Shown here one piece after another: positions 48,926 to 56,634 of a DNA stretch of 64,000 nucleotides. Under the pieces are notes generated by a model that saw nothing but the letters and a program-made list of their open reading frames with translations, did no database searches and was not told where the DNA came from. Every line of letters begins with the position of its first letter. Position 1 is the first letter of the stretch. Origin of the DNA: JANQMX01 sp965247175 (GTDB taxonomy: Bacteria > Pseudomonadota > Alphaproteobacteria > Kiloniellales > DSM-21159); NCBI GenBank assembly GCA_965247175.1, contig OZ252006.1, positions 558,001-622,000 of the forward strand, in the 5' to 3' direction. The position numbers and the translations under genes were made by a program.

Positions 48926-50721
48926 AAGCTGGCGGTCAGGGTGAAGAAGAATTCTGTATCGTCGCGGGACGACTGATCGCCTTGGCCTGAGACCGGTACG
49001 GCAAGCTGCAGGTCGGCATTGAGGCTACGCCAGAGCCCAAAGCGGACGCCGAAGCCGGCCGAGGAGAGGATCTCGCGTCCGTTGCCTTCCGTGTTGCGGT
49101 TCCAGACGGCACCCCAATCGTAGAAGCCGTAGAGCTGGGCTGAGAGAGACTCGCTCGAATCGATGACGACGTCGTGCCTAAACTCCACCAAGGCTGCGGC
49201 GCCGTTGTCGCCGGTGATCTCACTGCCGTCGAAGGCCCGGCCGAAGCGGGCGCCGCCCACGGCGAACTCCTCGGACGACAGCAGCTCGTCGTCAGACAAC
49301 TGGCCTTCAGCCGAGGTCAGGAGGCTGAAACGGAAGGGCAGGGACTGAAGCCGCCGGAACGAGGCGGTCACCTTGGTGAAGACGGCATCTCCGTCAGGGC
49401 GGGACCGCAAGGGGCCCGGGTCGTCGGTCGCGTCGAGAAAGTTCAGACCTCGGCTGACTTCCAGCTGGACTACGTTGAAGCCGTCGAACGGGTCAGAACG
49501 GAGATAGCGGCCGTCCAGGCGCAGCACACGCAGGCGATCCTCCTCCGTCGTGTCACCGTCCGTCTCTTCTTCGATGTTTCGGAAATCGAACTGGCCACCG
49601 ACGAAAAGGCTCTCCTCTCGGCTACGCAAGATGGGGTAGCTGAGGCCGCTGACGACCCGCACGCTGCGGCTGACGTCCTGATCATCTTGGTCAACGTCGC
49701 TCGGCTCGACGCGGCTGAAGGAGGGCTGCCCGAAGAACAACAGGCCGTCACTGGAAAGCGGCTGCTCGTAGCGCAGGCTGACGAAGCCGAGCTCTTCGGG
49801 CTTGGTCGGCACCGTAAAGCCGGCGATCTGGAGCCGCTCGCCGCCGGACAGCAGATTGTTGGCCCCGAAGGCACTGTAGTTCTGCAGTGGTCCGACTTTG
49901 GAGGTGCCGCGGTTGTCGAAGTAGATCACCCCGTCGAAGGCCTTATAGTCGACCTCGACGCTGAGGTAGAACTCGCGCAGATTCTCCTGGTCGCGCAGCA
50001 TGCGCGAGTCCTTGATCGTGAAGCCGGGCAGGTCGTTGATCAGCAGGATCATCCGCTCCAAGGTCGCCAAGGTCAGCGGGCGCTCGTCCAAAACCGGTCT
50101 CGTATAGCTGGTCCAGTCAAGTTCCTCTGCGGCCGGCCCCTCGATCTGCACACGGCCGACGTAGCCCTCCAGGACCTCAACGGTCAGGACGCCGGCGACC
50201 AGGCCTTGCGGCACGATTCGGGCGCGCGACAGCACGAATCCGGCATCGCGGTATTTCTCGGTGATCAGCTCCGGGATCTGGGCGATCTCGCTCAAGGTTA
50301 GCGCGCGGGCCAGGAAGGGTTCGTAGATCTCGATAAAGGCGTCCTGGGCGAAGACCGTGGCACCTTCGACCACCACGGCAGACAGTATGAAGATCTCCTC
50401 CGGCTCCGGCGGAACTTCTGGGCCCTCAAGGCGCGGCTCGGGTATGGCGGGTTGGGCCTTAGGGGGTAGGGGCTGCTGCGGGATACGTCGCTCGATGATG
50501 GCCGGGTCGGCCTGGGCGGACCGTTCTTGCGCGTTGAGTGGCGCAGGCAAGACGGCGGTCAACAAAACAAGAAGGCTCAGCCAAAAGAAAGCCAAGGCAA
50601 TACGCCGATCATTTTGTGTAAAAGCTTGGCGAATCTCTCGGGTGTTTCTCTCTACCTTTGTTGTTGCAAAGGTAAGTTGTGAATTCTTGTAGTGAATGTG
50701 GCTTCTTTCTGTGGAGCGCAT
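48922..50721 (-). CDS. Two-partner secretion translocator (ShlB/FhaC/HecB family, TpsB)
   Basis: 599 residues. A 39-residue hydrophilic extension precedes the signal peptide (RRIALAFFWLSLLVLLTAVLPAPLNA-Q). A Pro-rich linker is followed by POTRA 1 (LSAVVVEGATVFAQDAFIEIYEPFLARALTLSEIAQIPELITEKYRDAGFVLSRARI), POTRA 2 and a 16-strand-type barrel that ends FFFTLTASF with a terminal Phe. The loop-6 signature, usually VRGY, is modified to FGRAFDGSEITGDNG, although the following GDNGAAALVEF is conserved. It would export a TpsA exoprotein or fold an outer-membrane product. No TpsA with a TPS domain is in the window. It is divergent from the FecR-domain gene. Confidence 0.88.
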   Translation of the reverse strand: MRSTERSHIHYKNSQLTFATTKVERNTREIRQAFTQNDRRIALAFFWLSLLVLLTAVLPAPLNAQERSAQADPAIIERRIPQQPLPPKAQPAIPEPRLEGPEVPPEPEEIFILSAVVVEGATVFAQDAFIEIYEPFLARALTLSEIAQIPELITEKYRDAGFVLSRARIVPQGLVAGVLTVEVLEGYVGRVQIEGPAAEELDWTSYTRPVLDERPLTLATLERMILLINDLPGFTIKDSRMLRDQENLREFYLSVEVDYKAFDGVIYFDNRGTSKVGPLQNYSAFGANNLLSGGERLQIAGFTVPTKPEELGFVSLRYEQPLSSDGLLFFGQPSFSRVEPSDVDQDDQDVSRSVRVVSGLSYPILRSREESLFVGGQFDFRNIEEETDGDTTEEDRLRVLRLDGRYLRSDPFDGFNVVQLEVSRGLNFLDATDDPGPLRSRPDGDAVFTKVTASFRRLQSLPFRFSLLTSAEGQLSDDELLSSEEFAVGGARFGRAFDGSEITGDNGAAALVEFRHDVVIDSSESLSAQLYGFYDWGAVWNRNTEGNGREILSSAGFGVRFGLWRSLNADLQLAVPVSGQGDQSSRDDTEFFFTLTASF

Positions 50722-50751
50722 AATCTAGATTGAGCAGATACTTATATTGTA

Positions 50752-50763
50752 ACTCGTACGAGT
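50752..50763. promoter_or_regulatory. 12-bp perfect palindrome in the TpsB/FecR control region
   Basis: ACTCGTACGAGT, with a further ACTC half-copy just downstream (AGAACTCGT). It lies 31 bases upstream of the TpsB start and 108 bases upstream of the FecR start, and is a candidate operator for both. Confidence 0.4.
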
Positions 50764-50775
50764 AGAACTCGTCAT

Positions 50776-50788
50776 TCATTATTAATGA
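50776..50788. promoter_or_regulatory. Inverted repeat TCATTA-T-TAATGA abutting a -35 element
   Basis: Perfect 6-base arms around one base. It directly adjoins the TTGACA at 50789, where a bound repressor would block the promoter or an activator would touch sigma. Confidence 0.4.
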
Positions 50789-50817
50789 TTGACATTTTAG
50801 CTTTAGCAAACTGTTAA
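50789..50817 (+). promoter_or_regulatory. Sigma-70-like promoter of the FecR-domain gene
   Basis: A consensus -35 TTGACA, a 17-base spacer and a poor -10 (TGTTAA). The weak -10 beside an inverted repeat suggests an activated or tightly controlled promoter. The leader would be about 45 bases. Confidence 0.45.
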
Positions 50818-50870
50818 AGCCTCTCCCAGGAAAATGGCATGCTCTATGGGCAGTACTTTGGGAGAAGGGC

Positions 50871-52412
50871 ATGTTGGGGCAAACATCTGGCTGGCGTGTC
50901 AAAGCCGGCGCCAGACTTCTCAAGCATTGTTCGATTCCGCTCTTGGCTCTTGCCGTCGTAGCCTTTGTAGGTTCACAGGGTGCTCAGGCTAGCGAAGACT
51001 CCTGGTCGATCGTGGAAACCAAGGGCGATGTCCAGGTTCTGCGCGCTGGTTTTCAGCCCGTCGCACTGACCGACGGGGCCGTGCTTCGTCCTGGTGACCG
51101 GATCGTCACGACCGGAAACGGCCGCGCCGTCATCAACCGCGGCAAGGACACGATCATTGTCGCCCCGAACAGCGAAATTGGCTTGCCGGCCTTGAAGCGG
51201 CCTGGCTGGGGCACGCGCATCATTCAAGAGATCGGCACTATCTTCCTGAAGGTCGAGAGTTCTGCCGAGCAGCGGTTCGAGGTGGAAACGCCGGTTCTGG
51301 CTGCCGTGGTGAAAGGCACTCGATTCACCGTCAGCGCCAATCCTCTTGGCGCGGCCGTGCACGTGCTGGAAGGGGCGGTCGAGGTCTCTGCCTTTGCGTC
51401 TCAGCAGACCGGCATGGTGATGCCGGGGCAAACGGCCACGCTCGACAGCCGCCCTGGCGGCCGCCTCGAGATCGATGGCAACGAGGCTCAAAAGGGCGGC
51501 GCGGCCAAAGGCTTCGAACGCACGCTCGACAAGGATGAGCCGAATAGCGAACCGTTGCCTTCCGCGAATGCACCCGGCATCGAGCACGTCGACTCTACGC
51601 CCGCTCCCGGCCGCTCGCTAGGCGCCGAGGGTGTCGGCCCTGCCGTGCTGAACAGCGCGGTCGGAGGCAGCGCTCGCGAGGACGCAGCTAAGGGTCCTGG
51701 CAGCAAGCGGGTCGAGGCTCGCGCTATCAAGGTTTCTCTCGGCAACACCGAAGTTAATCTGCGACAGGTGACGCGTGGTCTGGTGCGAAACGTTGTTGCG
51801 CAAGAAGCCACGAGCGGCGGCGAGAAGGCCGACAAGGGCAAGCCCGGCCGCGGCAACTCCGTGGTCAGTGCTGCCTTCTCCAACGGGTCAGTCGACGCGG
51901 AGAGCGGCGACGGCAACGGTCAGGGCAACGGTCAAGGCAACGGTAACGGCGCAGCCAACAGCTCGCCGCAGGCTGCCGCGGTTTCGAATGGTTTGCCCAG
52001 TCAAGGCGGTGGTTTGTCGCCCGGCTTCGACGAAGGAGGCGCAGAAACTGCTGGCCTCGACGACGGCGGCAGCCCCGACATTGGTGGCGACACGGGCAGC
52101 GTGGCGCCTGGCTTGGCCGACACGGGCGGCGTTGCTCCCGGCCTGGCTGATACTGGCGGCGTTGCTCCCGGCTTGGCCGACACCGGAGGAGTTCCTCCGG
52201 GTTTGGCCGACAGCGGCGGCGTTCCGCCGGGCCTGGCCGACACGGGCGGTGTTCCGACCGGTCTTGGTGACACAGGCGGTGTGCCTCCCGGTCTCGCCGA
52301 CACCGGCGGTGTCCCGCCCGGCCAAGCCAATGGCAACGGCAACGGCAACGCTGGTGGTAACGGCAATGGCAACGGCGGTGGCAACGGAAACGGCAATGGG
52401 AACAAATCCTAA
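50871..52412 (+). CDS. FecR-domain exported protein with Gly/Asn-rich and 10-residue repeat tail
   Basis: 513 residues. A signal peptide (LLALAVVAFVGSQGAQA-S, about residues 24-40) is followed by a FecR domain (about 45-190: GDVQVLRAGFQPVALTDGAVLRPGDRIVTTGNGRAVINRGKDTI and VVKGTRFTVSA). A polar linker follows, then eight copies of DTGGVxPGLA and a Gly-Asn tail to the end. Unlike anti-sigma FecR it has a cleavable signal and no cytoplasmic domain, so it is probably a periplasmic or surface protein. GGAG lies 6 bases before the ATG at 50871. It is followed after 165 bases by a CHASE2 histidine kinase and divergent from the TpsB gene. The low-complexity tail could be exported by the neighbouring TpsB, which is speculation. 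Confidence 0.85.
   Translation: MLGQTSGWRVKAGARLLKHCSIPLLALAVVAFVGSQGAQASEDSWSIVETKGDVQVLRAGFQPVALTDGAVLRPGDRIVTTGNGRAVINRGKDTIIVAPNSEIGLPALKRPGWGTRIIQEIGTIFLKVESSAEQRFEVETPVLAAVVKGTRFTVSANPLGAAVHVLEGAVEVSAFASQQTGMVMPGQTATLDSRPGGRLEIDGNEAQKGGAAKGFERTLDKDEPNSEPLPSANAPGIEHVDSTPAPGRSLGAEGVGPAVLNSAVGGSAREDAAKGPGSKRVEARAIKVSLGNTEVNLRQVTRGLVRNVVAQEATSGGEKADKGKPGRGNSVVSAAFSNGSVDAESGDGNGQGNGQGNGNGAANSSPQAAAVSNGLPSQGGGLSPGFDEGGAETAGLDDGGSPDIGGDTGSVAPGLADTGGVAPGLADTGGVAPGLADTGGVPPGLADSGGVPPGLADTGGVPTGLGDTGGVPPGLADTGGVPPGQANGNGNGNAGGNGNGNGGGNGNGNGNKS
52089..52328 (+). repeat. Eight tandem 30-bp coding repeats in the FecR-domain gene
   Basis: Eight in-frame copies of a 30-base unit encoding DTGGVxPGLA, with variants DTGSV, DSGGV, PTGLG and PPGQA. 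Third codon positions vary between copies, so the array is not a recent expansion. A Gly-Asn run of about 28 residues follows at once. Confidence 0.95.
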
Positions 52413-52577
52413 GACCGTTGATTCAGCTAAGGAATCTTAAAGTCCGGCACGTCATCTTGCCGCCATGGCCGAGGATGGCCTTGGAGACTTGAGATTACGT
52501 CCTTAGACACCCCCCGCGAGCCGCGCCCGGGAAGGCGGTGGAGCATCTGGCTCCGCCGCACTGGGCGTGCCGCGCTG

Positions 52578-54779
52578 GTGGCGGGATTTGCCCTGACGGT
52601 CTGGGCGCTTGGTTTATTGGCGCCCTTTGAGCGGGGCCTGCAGGATCTGCGCTTCCAGATCTTGGGTGGCGAGGCGAGTGATAGTCTCGTCGTCGTAGAG
52701 ATAGATGCCAAGAGCCTGAACAGGCTGGGTGTTTGGCCGTGGCCGCGTCGGTTCTATGGCGACTTGCTAGACCGTCTCTTCGAAGCCGGTGCCGAGGTCG
52801 TCGCCTTCGACGTCGATTTTTCTGCGGCCTCGAACCCCGAGAACGATCGAGCCTTCGCCGACGCGTTGGGGCGCCACGCCGGCCGTGTCGTCTTGCCGAG
52901 CTTTCGCCAACGGGCGAGCGAAGGTGCCGACACCGTGGTGGAAAGCCGCCCGCTACCGCTCTTCGCCGAAGCCATCACTGTCGGCTCGGTCAATATGTTT
53001 GCCGATAGCGACGGCATCACGCGGCTGGGCTGGGTCGGACAGCAGACGCCCGATGGATTCCGGCCCTCGCTGGTGGCCTGGCTACTCGGCACGTACCGCT
53101 TCGAGAGACTCAGCTTCGGTATCGATTTCGGCATCGAACCGGCCAGCATTCCACGTCTTTCTTTCATCGACGTTCTCGAGGGGCGGGTCGACCCAGTTGA
53201 GATAGCGGGACGCAAGTTCGTCATCGGTGCGACGGCCATAGAGCTCGGCGATAACTTTGCCGTGCCGGTCCATCAGGTGATGCCGGGGGTGGTCCTGCAG
53301 ACCATGGCTTATGAGACCCTGCTGCAGCAGCGGGCTCTGCTGCCGACGGCCTGGCCTCTCACCGCCCTGGCAACGCTGGTTCTGGCCGCTTTGTTCGAGC
53401 TCGGTCGCCGTCATTGGTCGACCTTGCGCATGGTGGGTCTGCTGTCTGCTGGTGCGGCCGTACTCTTCGGCCTTTCGCTCGCGGCACAGCATTGGCTACA
53501 GCTGCAGCTTGTCATCGTACCGATGCTGCTCTGTCTGATCTTGTGCTTCGCCAGCGGGGCGACCAGCGAGATCGAGCGGCTGGCGCAACTGGTCTTCCGG
53601 CAGCGGGCCGCCATGGCCTATCGCAAGCTGCTGGTCAGCCGCGTGGTAGAAGACAGTCATGACGGCATCCTGATCGCCGATGCCGACGGTCGTGTCAGGG
53701 TGGCCAACCCGGCGGCCGAGGCAATCCTGGGCGCAGAAAGTTCAGCACTGCAGCGCATGACCTTGGCGGAGGCGTTTCCCGAGGGTGGCGAGCTGATCGC
53801 CAGCGCCATGGCCCGGTCTGATGTCGGAACCAAGAGGGGAGAGTTCACCCTCACCCGCACGGACGGGCGAGAGCTCACGTTGGAGGTCATGGCAAATCGC
53901 TCTCACCTTGACGTGGGCCGCGGCCGGAAGGGGCGGCTTGAACAGACCTTCTTCGTCGTCATGCTGCGCGATATCACAGAGCGGAAGCTGGCCGAGGAGG
54001 CGCAGCGCGCCGCCACCGAGCAGATCATGGCGGCCAGCCGCGCGAAGAGCGAATTTCTCGCCAATATGAGCCACGAGCTGCGTACGCCGCTCAATGCCAT
54101 TATCGGCTTCTCCGAAGTCATCCAGTCCGGTGCCTTCGGCGAGATCAGCCCGGCGAAGTATCTCGACTATGTCAACGACATCCACGGCAGCGGGCAGCGC
54201 CTGTTGGATGTGGTGAACGACGTCCTGGACGTGTCGCGCATCGAGACCGGCGAGTTCACGATGAGCGAGGAGGAGGTCGATCTCGAACGGCTGCTGAAGG
54301 GCTGTGCCGAAATCTTCAGCGGCTCGCTCGGCGGCAGCGGCAAGCATTTCAATGTCGAGATCGCCGGCGATCTGCCGCCGGTCCTCGTCGATCCGCGCTT
54401 GATCAAGCAGATCGTGCTCAACCTGCTGAGCAACGCCGGCAAGTTCACCGAGGATACCGGCACCGTGACCCTGCTGGCCTATCGCGACGACAGCGGCCGG
54501 CCGCTGGTCGAGGTGATCGACAACGGCTGCGGCATTCCGGCGGAGGACATCCCGCGGCTAACGGACCCATTCTATCAGGTCGACAGCTCGCTGGCCCGAA
54601 CCCACGAGGGCGCTGGTCTCGGCCTCTATCTGGTCAACCACTACAGCGTGATGCACGGCGGTTCTTTCGCCATCGAAAGCGTCGAGGGCCGCGGCACCAC
54701 GGCGCGTGTCATCCTGCCCGCACACCGCTGCTTGCCGGCGGGCGAGGAGCAGGGCGGTGAAGGGCTCGCTGTCTGCTGA
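52578..54779 (+). CDS. CHASE2-domain sensor histidine kinase with PAS domain
   Basis: 733 residues from the GTG at 52578. An N-terminal membrane helix is followed by an extracytoplasmic CHASE2 domain (about 25-270: ASDSLVVVEIDAKSLNRLGVWPWPRRFYGDLLDRL and VVAFDVDFS), three helices (about 255-330), a PAS domain (about 350-460: SHDGILIADADGRVRVANPAAEAILG), and the kinase. His499 is in FLANMSHELRTPLNAIIGFSEVI, with LLSNAGKFTEDTG and DNGCGIPAEDI after it. The start is uncertain: the frame is open upstream with an Arg-rich stretch that looks coding but has no ATG, GTG or TTG, and the GTG used lies inside the first membrane helix. A rare ATT at 52494, 7 bases after GGAG, is possible. CHASE2 kinases often neighbour FecR-domain proteins, as here. 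No response regulator is adjacent. Confidence 0.85.
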   Translation: MAGFALTVWALGLLAPFERGLQDLRFQILGGEASDSLVVVEIDAKSLNRLGVWPWPRRFYGDLLDRLFEAGAEVVAFDVDFSAASNPENDRAFADALGRHAGRVVLPSFRQRASEGADTVVESRPLPLFAEAITVGSVNMFADSDGITRLGWVGQQTPDGFRPSLVAWLLGTYRFERLSFGIDFGIEPASIPRLSFIDVLEGRVDPVEIAGRKFVIGATAIELGDNFAVPVHQVMPGVVLQTMAYETLLQQRALLPTAWPLTALATLVLAALFELGRRHWSTLRMVGLLSAGAAVLFGLSLAAQHWLQLQLVIVPMLLCLILCFASGATSEIERLAQLVFRQRAAMAYRKLLVSRVVEDSHDGILIADADGRVRVANPAAEAILGAESSALQRMTLAEAFPEGGELIASAMARSDVGTKRGEFTLTRTDGRELTLEVMANRSHLDVGRGRKGRLEQTFFVVMLRDITERKLAEEAQRAATEQIMAASRAKSEFLANMSHELRTPLNAIIGFSEVIQSGAFGEISPAKYLDYVNDIHGSGQRLLDVVNDVLDVSRIETGEFTMSEEEVDLERLLKGCAEIFSGSLGGSGKHFNVEIAGDLPPVLVDPRLIKQIVLNLLSNAGKFTEDTGTVTLLAYRDDSGRPLVEVIDNGCGIPAEDIPRLTDPFYQVDSSLARTHEGAGLGLYLVNHYSVMHGGSFAIESVEGRGTTARVILPAHRCLPAGEEQGGEGLAVC

Positions 54780-54792
54780 TAAGCCTCTGCGT

Positions 54793-56013
54793 TCAGCCGA
54801 AAGCCTGAAGACCCGTCTGCGCGCGCCCTAAGATCAGGGCGTGGATGTCGTGGGTGCCCTCATAGGTGTTGACGGCCTCCAGGTTCATCACATGACGGAT
54901 GACGTGATACTCGTCAGACACGCCGTTGCCGCCGTGCATGTCGCGGGCGGTGCGGGCGATGTCGAGCGCCTTGCCGCAAGAGTTGCGCTTGATCAGCGAG
55001 ATGGCTTCCGGCGCCAGACGGCCTTCGTCGAAAAGGCGCCCGGCCTGGAGCGCCGCATGAAGGCCGAGTGTGATCTCGGTCTGCATGTCGGCGAGCTTTT
55101 TTTGGATGAGCTGGGTCGCCGCCAGAGGCTTGCCGAACATGGTGCGGTCCAGTGTGTACTGCCGGGCCGCGTGCCAGCAGAACTCGGCCGCGCCCAAGGC
55201 GCCCCAGGCGATACCGTAGCGTGCCCGGTTGAGGCAGCCGAAGGGTCCCTTGAGGCCGCTGACGTTGGGCAGCAGGTTCTCGTCCGGCACGAAGACCTCG
55301 TCCATGACGATCTCGCCGGTGATCGAGGCGCGCAGGGAGAACTTGCCCTCGATTTTGGGTGCCGAGAGGCCCTCCATGCCCTTCTCGAGGATGAAGCCAC
55401 GGATGGCGTCGTCGGCTGCGCTCTTGGCCCAGACGATGAAGACATCGGCGATGGGGGAGTTGGTGATCCACATCTTGCTGCCCTTCAAGATGTAGCCGCC
55501 GTCCGCCTTCTTGGCCGTGGTGCGCATGGCCGCCGGGTCGGAGCCGGCATCGGGCTCGGTCAAGCCGAAGCAGCCCACCCACTCGCCCGTCGCCAGCTTG
55601 GGCAGGTACTTCTGGCGCTGGCTCTCCGTGCCGTAGGCGTAGATCGGATGCATCACCAGGCTGGACTGAACGCTCATGGCCGAGCGATAGCCGCTGTCCA
55701 CCCGCTCGACTTCGCGTGCCGCCAAGCCGTAGCAGACGTAGTTCGCGGCGGCGCAGCCGTAGTCTTCCGGTAGGGTCATGCCCAGGAGCCCGAGACCGCC
55801 AAGCTCAGTCATGATGTCTCGGTCGAAATGCTCGTGCCGGTTGGCTTCCAGCACCCGGGGCATGAGCTTGTCCTGGCAGTAGTCGCGCGCCGTATCGCGC
55901 ACCATGCGCTCTTCTTCGCCGAGCTGCTCTTCGAGCAACAGCGGGTCCGTCCAGTCGAAGACAGCCTTTTTCGCCGCCGGCTGCGCCGGAGCGGCCGCTT
56001 CTGCCATGCTCAT
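54793..56013 (-). CDS. gcdH: Glutaryl-CoA dehydrogenase
   Basis: 406 residues of the acyl-CoA dehydrogenase family. GcdH-type blocks are LLEEQLGEEERMVRDTARDYCQDKLMPRV (about 27-55), YRSAMSVQSSLVMHPIYAYGTESQRQKYLP, CFGLTEPDAGSDPAAMRTTAKK, NRARYGIAWGALGAAEFCWHAARQYTLDRTMFGKPLAATQLIQKKLADM and HGGNGVSDEYHVIRHVMNLEAVNTYEGTHDIHALILGRAQTG. The catalytic Glu is in NTYEGTHD. It oxidises and decarboxylates glutaryl-CoA to crotonyl-CoA in lysine, tryptophan and hydroxylysine breakdown. The ATG at 56013 (MSMAEA) is used, with GGGAG 9 bases upstream. It is convergent with the CHASE2 kinase and 130 bases downstream of the universal stress gene. Confidence 0.92.
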   Translation of the reverse strand: MSMAEAAAPAQPAAKKAVFDWTDPLLLEEQLGEEERMVRDTARDYCQDKLMPRVLEANRHEHFDRDIMTELGGLGLLGMTLPEDYGCAAANYVCYGLAAREVERVDSGYRSAMSVQSSLVMHPIYAYGTESQRQKYLPKLATGEWVGCFGLTEPDAGSDPAAMRTTAKKADGGYILKGSKMWITNSPIADVFIVWAKSAADDAIRGFILEKGMEGLSAPKIEGKFSLRASITGEIVMDEVFVPDENLLPNVSGLKGPFGCLNRARYGIAWGALGAAEFCWHAARQYTLDRTMFGKPLAATQLIQKKLADMQTEITLGLHAALQAGRLFDEGRLAPEAISLIKRNSCGKALDIARTARDMHGGNGVSDEYHVIRHVMNLEAVNTYEGTHDIHALILGRAQTGLQAFG

Positions 56014-56143
56014 ACCTTGCAACTCCCTTGGATTCAGTCGTCTCTCGGGCCTCACCTCAAGGTGGGGCTTTTGAGGCAGCCTGTCCAGGCAAGGCGCCCA
56101 AGGTCAAGTCCAGTCAGGTATGCGGGTTGGGGCGAGTGGCGCC

Positions 56144-56596
56144 TCAGCCGCGGACGATTTGCACCGAGCAGTGGGCGTGGCGAGCCACGCGCGCGGTGTT
56201 CGGCCCCAGAAGGTAGTCCTTCAATGACGGGCGATGGGCCGCCATGACGATGAGCTCGGCGTCGATCTCCTCGGCCGTCTCGACGATCTGCTCGTAGATT
56301 GTGCCGTGCTTGGCAACCACACCGTTCAAAAGCTCATCGGGAATGTGCTCTTTGGCGATCTCGCTCAGACGCTCTTCCGCCTGCTTCACGAAGTCCTTGA
56401 TGTCATAGTTCAAGGAGCCGTGCTCGGCGCCTCGGATGGCGTAGCGCCAGTCTAGGCCGCCGACGATGTGATGCACCACCGTCATCAGCTCCACCTTGCC
56501 GCCGAGAATTCGGGCTTGGTCGACGGCGGTGGGAAGCGCCTTCTGCCATGAGCTCTTGTGCTCGAGGTCGATGGGAATCAGCACGATTTTGGTCAT
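56144..56596 (-). CDS. Universal stress protein (UspA family)
   Basis: 150 residues with the Usp fold: TKIVLIPIDLEHKSSWQKALPTAVDQARILGGKVELMTVVH at the start, EIDAELIVMAAHRPSLKDYLLGPNTARVARHAHCSVQIVRG at the end. The ATP-binding consensus G-x2-G-x9-G-[ST] is not complete: GPNTARVARHAHCS keeps the first Gly only. It is thus likely a non-ATP-binding or variant member. It lies 38 bases downstream of the betaine-binding lipoprotein gene, on the same strand as the BCCT transporter. Usp proteins are known partners of some osmolyte transporters. Confidence 0.88.
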   Translation of the reverse strand: MTKIVLIPIDLEHKSSWQKALPTAVDQARILGGKVELMTVVHHIVGGLDWRYAIRGAEHGSLNYDIKDFVKQAEERLSEIAKEHIPDELLNGVVAKHGTIYEQIVETAEEIDAELIVMAAHRPSLKDYLLGPNTARVARHAHCSVQIVRG

Positions 56597-56634
56597 GGGA
56601 CGATTCGCTCTCTTCGGGGCCAGGCTGGCAGGGG

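Noticed and set aside
50871..51500. FecR-domain protein as an anti-sigma regulator of iron uptake
   Set aside because: It has a cleavable signal peptide and no cytoplasmic anti-sigma domain, and no ECF sigma factor or TonB receptor is near.
52089..52328. Possible CRISPR array (regular 30-bp repeats)
   Set aside because: The repeats are contiguous without spacers, in frame, and encode DTGGVxPGLA in a real gene.
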